Positions 34,027 through 45,056 of a stretch of DNA of 64,000 bases are shown here, in pieces (within the stretch, counting starts at the first letter, position 1; every line of letters begins with the position of its first letter). The stretch lies in the NCBI GenBank assembly GCA_036346225.1, contig JARFIW010000170.1, positions 12,028,501 through 12,092,500 on the forward strand, written 5' to 3'. A program made the translations under genes and the position numbers. Source of the DNA: Platerodrilus igneus (lineage: Eukaryota; Arthropoda; Insecta; Coleoptera; Lycidae). The notes under the pieces were generated by a model. It had not been told where the DNA came from and did not search any database. It was given only the letters and a program-made list of their open reading frames with translations.

Positions 34027-34640
34027 GCGTAGATTATCGGTAAATTGAATTAAGGATAACTAAAAGTACATCTTGTGGTACTTCTAAATATTCCTCTAAA
34101 CAGGTTTGGGCCTGTCTTGGCTGCGGGCTGCAGGAGTGGTATACCATAATAGATAATTAGTTTAGTAGAATTATGTTTAATCTACATACTGGCAGGGTAC
34201 AGCTTGCCTATCATAGTTTCCTATTCATTAAGTTGTTAGTTATGTCCATCTTATTTGTCATATTACACATAAAAGCCATATTAAGTTGTTGATCATTTTA
34301 TGTTTGCAGTAATTGACCTGTATTAGCCTATGTTAAATTAAAACTCAAATACTTAGTTTCTACTGATGAAGTCAGACTGATTTGTATTAGATTATACTAG
34401 TATATGCTTATAAGTTATTAAACATCATATACCTTCAAGTAGGTCCTTACAGTCACATAATTTTAACAAAACAAAGCTTAAAGTTTTTAGCAAGTACAGT
34501 ACTAAATATTTGCACGTACAGGCCCCTAGGTCTAGGTGCAATGTGTTTAAACTCGATACAGCCAATATTTAATAGTCCTATATATTGCATAATGTACATA
34601 CTTATGATTTGATTGAATAAATTTGATTTGATTTGATATG

Positions 34641-35720
34641 CCCTAAGTATCTAACTTCAGTCTAAAAAAAACTACATATCTCTAGATTCATTTTAAATCC
34701 AACATTTAAACGTCTAATGAAAACCTCCCTTAAATTCGACAAATGTTCTTGTTCGTTTTTTTCGTAATATTTACATCATCTAAAAAATTGACTACGCCTG
34801 GTACACTCAACAGCGTTTTTTCCCACGAGTCTTTGAAAAATAGCATGTGCAGGTTTTGTGCCAACGAGTAACCTATTAGGAAGATAGATTCCCTTGTGAG
34901 TACTTCACGCTAACATTTTTTTTTTGTTTCATCCGTAATTTCTAATTGGTTATAGGCATTCTTAAAAACTAATTTAGTAAAGGACTCTCCCTCTTGCAAG
35001 GCTGCAAACACCTCCTCAATTCTAGGTAATGGACATTGTACATTGTCCATAAATTTGTTTACTGTTATCTTATAATTTACACAAAGGCGCATTTTCCCAT
35101 TAGGTTTCATAACAGGTACTGATGGTGTTCCCCACTGGGAATTATCGACTAATGATATGACCTCCGTCTCTTTCTAATTGCTCTAACTCTTTATTTATCA
35201 TATGTTTTAAAGCGAACGGAACTGGTCTAGGTTTGATAAATTTGGGTATCACTCCAGTTACTAACTTTAATCTTTTCATATTTATAACGGCCTAACTCAT
35301 TCACAAATAATTCTTTAAATTCAAATAACAATGACTGGCAACTTCCATCGTGTTGTACGTTATGCAAATTTATATTTGCCATCTTTAAAAATTTTCATCA
35401 GGTCCTGCCCTAGTAAGGGTCTACAACCTTGTTTCACAATCACCAATCTACACCCAACCGTTAAACTATGGTAAGAAATTTCTATTTCAATTTCCCCAAC
35501 AGGAACGATTACTGAGTCAGTATATGTTCTTAAAACAACCTGTGTTTGTTTTAACTCATACTCTTGATAATATTTAATATTTATTTTTCCGGTAACAGAG
35601 AACTACCTGCTCTAGTATCTAATCCCATCATCAATTTCCTATCACCTACTACCATTTCTACCTTGATTCATTACGTTACATTAAACATATACACGTAATT
35701 CACGCGCTCCTGAGACAGTT
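34641..35720 (-). pseudogene. Gypsy protease and RT N-terminal half
   Basis: The minus strand reads MGLDTRAGSSLLP near 35625 (protease, DTGAG changed to DTRAG) and ELFVNELGRYKYEKIK. Next come VKPNGKMRLCVNYK-type fingers (35110-35060), LPRIEEVFAALQEGESFTKL (palm start) and REVFIRRLNVGFKMNLEICS near 34735. It stops at the LINE insertion. Shifts and stops are common. Confidence 0.8.
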
Positions 35721-35737
35721 CCGGTTCTAGAAAATTA

Positions 35738-35893
35738 TTGTTATTAAAATTAGAAATAGATACTAAATATCCGATTTTTTTTTACATATTTTCTACAACG
35801 AAAATCTTTATACCTACAGTAGGTAAAATTATGCATACCCTTTCCACAATGAATACATGTTACTGTCGAATCCTTTCCCTTACTGCTACTTCC
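35738..35893 (-). pseudogene. Gypsy nucleocapsid zinc knuckle
   Basis: Just left of the foldback element the minus strand reads GKDSTVTCIHCGKGMH, then FTYCRYKDFRCRK, a Cys-His knuckle-rich segment between gag and protease. It joins in frame with the gag segment right of the foldback when that element and one CTACTTCC copy are ignored. Confidence 0.75.
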
Positions 35894-36249
35894 GGTATAA
35901 GTTCAGTTTACTTCGAAGCTTCGGATTTGAATGCCCTTTGGCCAGGATGTTCCTCTAGTGTGTATAAATCGATATCAAAAGGAATTAGAGGCAGTTCTAT
36001 GTCCAAACCGCCATGGCGGGTACCCAAACCCGCCAAAGACATATTTCTGTTTTTCATAAAAAATGATCAAATTTTCAACATTTTGGCGCCAAAGTTATGG
36101 TTACCGAAGATTTTGCGAGTCAGATGAGTTCCCGCCATGCATTCCGCCCGGCGGGTACCAAACCCCGTCAAAATTAAATTTTACAAAAAAAAATAAAAAT
36201 TAATTTTCTCCGTTCGGAAGCGTGGAAACATGCATTTTTCAAAAATAAG
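35894..36249 (+). repeat. Left inverted repeat arm of the foldback element
   Basis: It matches the complement of 36808-37152 with scattered substitutions and small indels. The inner end is CAAAAATAAG in both arms. The best matched part is the block from TCTCCGTTCGGAAGCGTGG to the inner end. Confidence 0.88.
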
Positions 36250-36807
36250 AATTGTGGCACTCTGAGATTTCCTCATATTATACTTAATTGGTGAGTTTTC
36301 CTTTTCGAAGTTGTAAAAGCGTTTGTAGCTGTCAAACCAAACAGTAGTTTGTTATCTTCTCACAATTTACATTTTAGCTCTTCTTTCGAAGCGAACTTAG
36401 GGGTAAGCGGAAAGTTCAACATACGTACTACGTGTTAGCGAGATTTGTTTCTTATAAGGGCCGCGAAGCGGCCAGGTTAGACGTAAACGAAGCGAGATAT
36501 AACTGAAGTAATTTTCTAAGATTTTAATACCGTATTAATTTTGAATATGGAATGAATTCTCTTTAATTAAAAAATTTGTAGAAATTATTCTACGCAGTGG
36601 TAATAATAATAGTTATAACATCATAGTTTTGGTGACGTTACTTAAATGCATTTTGTGTTTGACTCATTGTTAACACGTAATAAAGTTAATGAAATAAAAT
36701 AAAGTGACTTTGTAAAATAAAACAGAAATTAATAATCTGTACATGCTTATCAATATATACTATACACTTAATGTTACAGTAAATTTGAAATTTTAGACAT
36801 AAGTAGG

Positions 36808-37152
36808 CTTATTTTTGAAAAATGCATGTTTCCACGCTTCCGAACGGAGAAAATTAATTTTTAATTTTTTTTTGTAAAATTTTATTTTGACGGGGTTTAG
36901 TACCCGCCGGGCGGGAACTCATCTGACTCGCAAAATCTTCGGTAACCATCACTTTGGCGCTAAAATGTTGAAAATTTAATCATTTTTTATGAAAAACGGA
37001 AATATGTCTTTGGCGGGTTTGGGCACCCGCCATGGCAGTTTGGACATCGACCTGTCTCTAATTTCTTTTTATCGATGTTCACACAGTGTTTTCACAGATT
37101 TTTGGAAAAAAAATTTGAAAAAATCAGCTTCGGAGTAAACTGAACTTGTTCC
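36808..37152 (-). repeat. Right inverted repeat arm of the foldback element
   Basis: It is the complement of the left arm. The outermost bases ...CTGAACTTGTTCC pair with GG.A.AAGTTCAG of the left end. Confidence 0.88.
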
Positions 37153-37815
37153 CTACTTCCTTTATCCTTTTCCTCTGCTCCGCACGTAACTGCACCCATA
37201 TGCTGAGTGTTTCGTTTTGTATACACCTTGTTAATTGCTATGTAATTACTAATAGGGTCTATTGAAGCTTTTCTTTTTACTGCCACTTCTAACAATTCTG
37301 ACAAAGATTCCGTATGGTCTTCCTGACATAATCTATCCAAAATCTCCCCTTAACCAAGGCCAATTGTAAACCTATCTTTCAACTTATTCTTAATCCTTGC
37401 CTAATTGACTCTTGTTGATCCTACTTTAATTCATAAAATTCTATCCTTTTCTTAAAAACCGATACTCTAGGAGAAAATTGCTTCTGCAACATTTCGCATA
37501 ACTCTTTAATGTTTTTTTAAGGTAAGTATGGATCATATAAGTCTCTTAAAATTTTGTGTTACTAAACCAATTACTGTCAATAAGACAGCGATTTGTCTCT
37601 TCTTAGTCACAAAATTTGCAGTAAAATATTGTTCCATGCGTTCTTGATACATTCCAGTCATCGCTAATCTGATAATGAACCAATTCCTACCCCGTTCACT
37701 CCTACTGGTGAAGTCTTTGGCCTTTCCATCTTTGTATTATCTCCTTCTTGGTTGTTAGTTTTCAAATACGACTTTTCTTTCTTTTTTACCAATTTTCTCG
37801 TTGCAACCTTGTAAT
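37153..37815 (-). pseudogene. Gypsy gag remnant
   Basis: Minus-strand pieces read GRNWFIIRLAMTGMYQERME, VTKKRQIAVLLTVIG, KNKLKDRFTIGL, then MDRLCQEDHTESLSELLEVA and EEKDKGS just before the foldback. The order (capsid helices, then charged linker) is gag-like, with several stops. The left limit is set by the foldback and the right one by a LINE tail. Confidence 0.7.
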
Positions 37816-37829
37816 ATATTACAACTAAG

Positions 37830-38879
<1,050 letters not shown>

Positions 38880-39002
38880 TAAAGTAGTTCTCATTTTACA
38901 AACAAATTGCTTTTGAGTGCATTTCTTTATGATTACATTGAAAATTGGCACACTAAAGGAGTCATGTCTTAATTTTTAAATTGTGGACGATTTTTAAAAT
39001 TA

Positions 39003-39087
39003 TTACTAAAGATTACAGTATCGCTCTGGGTAAAGATGGGGGAACAGGATTGTGCCGATTCAGCAGAACAGCTGTAATCTTTAGTAA
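39003..39087. repeat. 85-nt inverted repeat (16-bp perfect arms)
   Basis: TTACTAAAGATTACAG at 39003-39018 is exactly complementary to CTGTAATCTTTAGTAA at 39072-39087, with a 53-nt loop that is GC-richer than its surroundings. It could be a very short MITE or a hairpin transcript; no target duplication was settled. Confidence 0.8.
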
Positions 39088-40059
39088 CTTGGGCATAGAA
39101 TAGATAAGACACCTTCACTATGCTTTCGTTAGCATATTAACGTTATATAGCGATATGTTCTACTTTGTTTTAAGAAAGTAGGCAGTTTAAAATATCTAAA
39201 ATGGCAATGTAAAAATTATTCAAGTAGTTTTTATTTTCCAATAGCAATTAGAAAGAATTGTTTTTCTTTGGATTGTAATCAATCAACATAAACAAAAAAT
39301 TTTAAAACATAAATTAATCCGAAATTTTAAGTTTTAAACTTATATATTTTTTTCTTAATGATTACTAGTTCAATCAATTTCACAAAAAAAAATGTTCTTT
39401 CTTAATAACTATTCTACTTTATATGAATTGTTTTCACTTCATGAAAGAGTTTTTGCAAGAGGTGTATTTATTATTGTTGTGGTAAATTTATAGTGTATAA
39501 AATAGTATGTATTAACATATAAATGTTGTTTGCACTAGTTCGGTCACGTTACTGTTATGTTTGATAGCATTGTAAAAAGTGAGGTTATTCAGCAGAAAGC
39601 ATCACATTTTGTGATTATTATCGTTATTTTATAATATAGCTTTAAAAATCACATTTAAGTTAATGTTATGGTTTATCTTTATAATTATAAGCATAACGAA
39701 AGTATTATAATGGAAAAATTATACATCCGCAAACTCTATATTGAGCTACGAAATATTTATTTATAGTTACTAAAGCTGGTCAGAATTTTCTGTGGATATT
39801 ACTTTATTTATAGATTTAACCCTTTGGTAGTATACAATTAGCAAATCTTGTCTATCTACTCGGCTCGTAAATTTATTATATTGATATACCTGATTTCGTT
39901 TTTTCTTTTCATGATCTCCTTTATCAACATAGCATTTCATATCATTTGTTGTGGCATAAGATCCCCCATCACATCAGTTACCTATAAGTACATTAGCCTT
40001 GCTACAACGATATATATTCTTTCCTTTTTAACTTCTAGTTTGTCATTTAAACTGGTATA
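39088..40059. other. AT-rich intron sequence
   Basis: No gene or element signature. A plus ORF at 39848-40069 is hydrophobic by AT bias and overlaps the next element; not supported. Confidence 0.6.
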
Positions 40060-41897
40060 TAGGGTGTAATTTTTAAACTAACCTACGCGTTTAATTTAAA
40101 AGGCATAAGGTATAGGAAAACAAAACGTTCAGATAAAAGTTATAGCTGATGAAGGGGGATATACATTTCTGGAGACGGTTCTGAAAATTTTTCAGTAATT
40201 TTTTCAGGAAAATACAATTATTTTGTTTTAAGTAGAAAGGGGTATTTTTAAGTATTGTATCGGATAACTTTAAAAATGCTATTTTTCAATATAACGTCCC
40301 TATACCTAAAATCAAAAATAAGCCTACAAAAATGCATTAATGTGTATGCATGCGTACAGACATTCGATGCCTTTCAGAGCAATGTGAAACACAATCTTTT
40401 CTAAGTTTATTTTCAGTTTCACATCGAAATACATAGATGACAATGAATAAAAAACAATGAAACATACTAACAAAAAATGGAAGTATTTTTTACGGATTTT
40501 TATTAATTAAATGTTCAAAATTTTCACCATTTTGACCTAAACAAAGATTTACTCTTTTCAACAGTTCTTTCGATGTGGCTGCTTTAATTATTTCTTATTT
40601 CTTGAATAGCCTGCCGAAACCTATTTTTGCAGTGTTCTTCAGTTGTTACTGCTACTGCATAAAACTTATTTTTTAGATATCTCCAAAGAAAATAATTGAG
40701 CGGTGTTAAATCTCGAGATCTCGGTGGCCAGCAAACGGGACCTTTGTTACCAATCCATCTATCGGTAAAAATATTGTATAAGGCTAAACCACCATCTCAC
40801 GTATTGTGAACAGGAGCATCATCTCGTTGGATAAAAATGTGTTGGTGTTCTGCTAATGGTAGATTGTCCACATAGTTAGTCACATAATTCCTTATTAAAT
40901 TTAAATATCGTTCACTTGTCAGATTTTCATTGTTAAATATGGGCGGAGTAAATTTCGAATAGCTCTGTGGTAGAGAGAAGTGGACTGTATATAAAATTAA
41001 GTGATAATTTAACAAACAACATATAATTAATGGTTTTAATCAGTTCAAGCGTTTACTTAAAGCACTCACCTGGTGTTTATGAAGCTGTGCCAACGAAAAA
41101 ACGATTCTTTAAAGAATAATTTTCACGAAGCTCTTGTACTAATCTGTATTTGTATGGATGCATATTATGTGTCTTCAAAATTTTCCGGTGATATGACTGA
41201 TTCCGCATTGAGATGCAACTTGTCGTGTAGAAGTACTAGGATCAACAGTAAAGAAAGCCATTACTGTTATTTCGAGGTTTTCATCAACAACATTGTTTAT
41301 TACTAATTTTAAATGACCCAATACTCTTCATGATATGAAAAATAGCGTGAAGATCTTGGCGAGAGGATCTGGCCTTCAATGGATATCTTATTCGAAATTA
41401 ACGAATCGTTTCGCTTAAATTTTGACCGCATTCACCATACATAATTGTTAGTTCAAAAAGTCAGAATTATTTAATTGTTGAGGAGCAATTTCAATTAATT
41501 CAGTCTGATAGGTATGATGCAGAAAAAAGTTTTATCAAAATCACAGCCAGCCGTTATAACGATAAGAGTTGATGCCTGTTGCTGCAGGATCACCTCTAAG
41601 CATGCATACACATTAATGCATTTCGGAGGGCTTATTTTTTATTTTAGGTGTAGCGATATGTTATATTGAAAAATAGCATTTTTAAAAAGTTATTCGATAC
41701 GATAGTTAAAAATACCCCTTTCTATTTAAAAAAGGTAACTTTGTATTTTCATGAAAAAACTACTACAAAATTTTCAGAACTGTCTCTCGAAAGGTATGTT
41801 CCCCTTCATCGGTTATAACTTTTATCTGAACTTTTTTTTTCTGTAGCTTATACTTTTTAAATTAATTACGTTGGTTGGTTTTAAAAATTTCACCCTG
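40060..41897 (-). mobile_element. Mariner-like element with ~295-bp inverted repeats
   Basis: The ends read TAGGGTGTAATTTTTAAA and, from the right, CAGGGTGAAATTTTTAAA. They are bounded by TA at 40058-40059 and 41898-41899. Inverted arms extend over 40060-40353 and 41600-41897. Inside, the minus strand holds a decayed transposase. Tc1/mariner elements with long inverted repeats are known, but 295 bp is long for the mariner type. Confidence 0.85.
40500..41310 (-). pseudogene. Mariner-like transposase, decayed
   Basis: Minus-strand pieces from 41300 down: FFTVDPSTSTRQVASQCGIS, HPYKYRLVQEL (helix-turn-helix part), then (41015-40797) LNLIRNYVTNYVDNLPLAEH and IFIQRDDAPVHNT, the second catalytic Asp block (Q.DGA..H). 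Next PRSRDLTPLNYFLWRYLKNK with the third position changed in LTPLNY (Asp to Asn), and FRQAIQEI. The first Asp region (WSDE) is not recognisable; stops and shifts are frequent. Confidence 0.75.
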
Positions 41898-42034
41898 TAT
41901 TTTTCAGACAATTCTTTGTGTACAAGTGCAGTGTCTGACAATTTAGCTATTTAATGACAAAATTGTTTCTATTGTTGTGTATATTCGTATAGGCTCATGT
42001 CCACAATCTAGTAGACTCTCCATTAAATGAAGTG

Positions 42035-44326
42035 CCATCAACTGGGGTGTAGTTGGACAAAGAGTAATATTTTCGCATGGGTCGCCAAAGATGCCGGTCC
42101 AGCTTCAGAGTACTTTAGTGTAGTTTTTCTGACATGTGGTACAAATAATTCACGGTAAGCGATTCACATTTGTATGTAAATTTAATAAAGAATTTTTATG
42201 TTGTATTCAATTCCGTGTTATAACTATTGTACCTGATGTATGGACAGTTATGAGATAGTGATTTTTCAGCTAAAGTTTCGTTATTACTATAGTAACATAC
42301 CATAAAATACTCCTTGCATATTTCTCAAATATATTGATGTCAAAGCCATAACATTAAAAAAAATTATTTTGTAGGGGCAATTTGAACACCCACAAAATGA
42401 TTCGAAATTATAAAAAGGAATTAAATGTTACAAAAAATATATGGCGGGCAAACAATCTTATCCACAGCTGAAGAATCGTCATTGAGCGTGGAATTAAGAC
42501 TGCAGCAAAATCAAATTTTCCACTTACTGGTCGGAGATGTAAGACATTATTAAATCTTACTTAAATCGGATTGGAAAGACTGTTAAAATTTTCCACAATG
42601 TTCCTGACTATGAGCGGTCAATGAATTATCTATCCATTAGACTGTCACAAAATATGAAATGGGCATGAGCACAAGTGACATCAACTTAATTAAAAATTCT
42701 TTTAACGAACTTTACAAATCAATCGAAAATGCCCCTACCAACAATGTAGTCAACTATGATGAAACTAACTTTTTCTATGATACGGGAAAAGTTGCAGTTA
42801 TTGTCAAAAGGGGAGCGAAACATTGTGCTTATATGTGGATAGTTCCAAAACAAGTATTTTGGTTATGATTGCTGCTGCAGCGTCTGGCCATGCTCTCTTT
42901 CTATATATTGTGTATAAAGCACAACATTTATATACAACTTGGATCGAAAATGACCCCCCTGGGTGCTGTGTATAATAGAAGTAAGAGTGGCTGGTTCGAC
43001 CAGTTTTCTTTTGAAGACTGGTTTAATCAAATAGTTTTGACATATTTTTCTAAGCTCTAAGGCGAAAAAATTCTTCTAGGTGACAACCTCTCAAGTCATG
43101 TTTCTATATCAGTGATCAAGAAATATCAGGATAATAATATTGAATTCTACCCAATTCCACATACCTCTGCCAGCCACTTGATGTGTTTTATTTCAGAGCA
43201 ATGAAAGAAGTGTGATGCTCTGTTCTTAGAGAGTGGAAAATGAATAACAATTTTTCCTAGAAGTGATTTTCCCTCTCTGCTGGCCCAAAAATTTCAAACA
43301 AATTAGTCAATAAATACCCCACCCAATCCAGACTGAGTTTTAAAAAAATTGGCAGATTGCACACCAGTAAATGACAATGACGATATAGAAGGGAACTGGA
43401 CTGACAGTTTTACTTCTTTGTTTAAAAATAATTTTTTTTCGACGTCTGCAACAAGAAAACTGAGGGACAAAAAGCATTCTATTTTGTCAGGCAGAAGTGT
43501 ATTATCTAAAAATGATGACGATGGTGAATTTGTTGAAGAAGCTGAAATACTATCTGAAGCAGACAAGGATTCAAATTAAGTTTCAGCAAACAGCGATGCT
43601 CATAGCAATGGTGTTAGTGAAAATATGGTGAAGCCTTCAGTAAAAATAAGATTATTAAACCTATAGTTCCTACTTATGACACTGTCTTTCAAAAGAACCA
43701 GTTTGTTGTTGTGAAGTTTGAGGTTAGTAAAAGAAATATAAACTTTGTAGGAAAAATTGAAGAAATCCATAGAGAGTTTACTTTTTTCTTAAGGAAGAAG
43801 TTATCTGAAAGGCTTTGTAGGGATAGTAATCACTACTTTGTCTACTTTGTCCTGATAGATCAATAGTTTCCAGCGAAAAAACAAGATATTGTTAAGAAAT
43901 TTCATTGACTTGAGAAGAAATCTCTTCCAGTTCCAAAAAAATCTCAATTATGATTTTGCACTTCTTAGTGCTTCACTCAAGATGTAAAAATTTTTTTAAC
44001 GTTCAAATTTCTATTGTAATTTTTTTTTTGTACTTTTAAAAACTGTTTTGGAGTCCAACTCCATCTATATGGAAACCCGTAGTTGGTTCTGTGGACGTTT
44101 AGAGCTAATTCCAACTTCATATCAACTTACAGGGAAAATTGAACACTCACTTTTTCAAAAAAAGAAACCTTATTTTATTTGCAATTCCTAAATAACTTAT
44201 ATCATAGATAGGACCTAAACCTACCTTCATGAATTTTGGCATATTTTTGGAGCTAAAATTAGTTGCAGTATCTTAAAGAAACCAAATTTTATCCAAAATT
44301 TTGTCCAACTACATCCCAGTTGACGG
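42035..44326 (+). mobile_element. Pogo/Tigger-like DNA transposon
   Basis: The left end CCATCAACTGGGGTGTAGTT and right end (complement) CCGTCAACTGGGATGTAGTT are inverted repeats of about 27 bp. TA follows at 44327; the left flanking pair is TG, probably a mutated TA. A transposase of the DDE_1 type lies on +. Length 2.3 kb is usual for the group. Confidence 0.82.
42405..43985 (+). pseudogene. Pogo-like DDE_1 transposase, frameshifted
   Basis: Pieces in three frames: ERGIKTAAKSNFPLTG (N-terminal), then NNVVNYDETNFFYDTGK (first Asp), VMIAAAASGHALSLYI, SKSGWFDQFSFEDWF, KILLGDNLSSHVS (second Asp), QPLDVFYFRAMKEV (third acidic region), ENE/WKMNNN and ADCTPVNDNDDIEGNW. An acidic tail follows with a late VVVKFEVSKRNINFVGKIEE segment (about 43715-43770). 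At least five frame breaks. Confidence 0.8.
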
Positions 44327-44744
44327 TATCACATTAACATCATGACTCTTGTCTCCAAAATCATCCAATTGCCCGGTATATACTGAAAATTTCAAAATAG
44401 TGCTGTTGGCGAAAATGTGCAATTTGATGTCATATTTGCGGATTTTATGTTTGTTGTACTGCCAGAGTGTTCCTCACCCCAGAATCATTAACTTATTCCA
44501 AGACAGATTTTTATCAGGATAATAGAACCTCAGTCATTTTGTTATTGAAATAATCAACAATAGTCTTAATTTTGAATAGTCTTCAAAATATAGTCACCTC
44601 AAAAGTTATTATTTTACCTTTGTATCAAAATAGAATGGTTTAGACACTACCTCCATCATAAGGATCCCTACTCATAGAATTAACAAAAAAAGGAATAGAA
44701 AATAGTCAAGTAGTTTTCCAGTAGTCTTGGGGACGATTGGATAT

Positions 44745-45042
44745 AAGGTGGCTCTGTGATTTAGTTGGTTCGTGTGTAACTACTAAGTCTAAGTAAGGTC
44801 TCAGGTTCGAATCTCGACGCGGACCGCATGAAAAATGTTAGGTGAGCATTTTTCACAAAAATATGCCCTATTTCAAATAAGAGGTAAAATGTAGATCCCG
44901 TGGGTGAGTGTTGTCACGCACATTAAAGATTCCTACTTTGCTTGGAACAGTAAGATTTGGCAAAATTCAAAATTTGCAGGTAAAAACTTGCTTCCTGCTC
45001 AGCGCTGTACCTTCAGGTGGAGCATTGAAAAATCAAATGTAG
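44745..45042 (+). mobile_element. tRNA-derived SINE, copy 1
   Basis: It has a tRNA-like head with an A box (TGGCTCTGTGATTTAGTTGG, 44749-44768) and B box (GGTTCGAATCTCG, about 44807-44820). The body has AAAAATGTTAGGTGAGCATTTTTC and GCACATTAAAGATTCC, and it ends GCATTGAAAAATCAAATGTA. It is flanked by an imperfect 14-bp duplication, GGACGATTGGATAT (44731-44744) and GGCCGAGTGGATAT (45043-45056). About 80% similar by eye to the copy at 58529. Confidence 0.82.
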
Positions 45043-45056
45043 GGCCGAGTGGATAT

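Larger units (their letters stand above)
31165..34635 (+). mobile_element. CR1-like LINE, 5' truncated, nearly intact ORF2
   Basis: A 3.47-kb insertion into the Gypsy RT. The duplicated ATATG (31160-31164 and 34636-34640) is a possible short target duplication. It ends GAATAAATTTGATTTGATTTGAT, an AATAAA signal with a (TTGAT)n tail. The reading starts inside the endonuclease, so ORF1 and the 5' end are missing. Removing it rejoins the Gypsy YLGHI block in frame. Confidence 0.88.
35894..37152. mobile_element. Foldback/Merlin-like non-autonomous DNA transposon, 1259 bp
   Basis: It has two long inverted repeats, 35894-36249 (356 bp) and 36808-37152 (345 bp), around a 558-bp spacer without a transposase. 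The ends read GGTATAAGTTCAG and (complement) GGAACAAGTTCAG. An 8-bp duplication CTACTTCC flanks it exactly (35886-35893 and 37153-37160). Ends beginning GG with an 8-bp duplication fit the Merlin superfamily; other superfamilies with 8-bp duplications remain possible. The arms contain the palindrome CCGCCATGGCGG and are highly similar to each other. Confidence 0.85.
28380..37815 (-). mobile_element. Second Gypsy-type element, carrying nested insertions
   Basis: Minus-strand Gypsy order from right to left: gag (37815-37153), zinc knuckle (35885-35740), protease (LDTRAG, about 35625), RT (35150-34641 then 31164-31040), RNase H (about 30990-30680), integrase (29740-28650). It is cut by a LINE (31165-34635), a foldback DNA element (35894-37152) and a LINE tail (about 29850-30340). 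LTRs were not found. Numerous stops and shifts show it is old. Its outer limits are approximate. Confidence 0.82.

Noticed and set aside
35738..36127. Plus ORF of 129 codons
   Set aside because: It crosses the boundary of the foldback element and the antisense gag, so it cannot be an ancestral gene.
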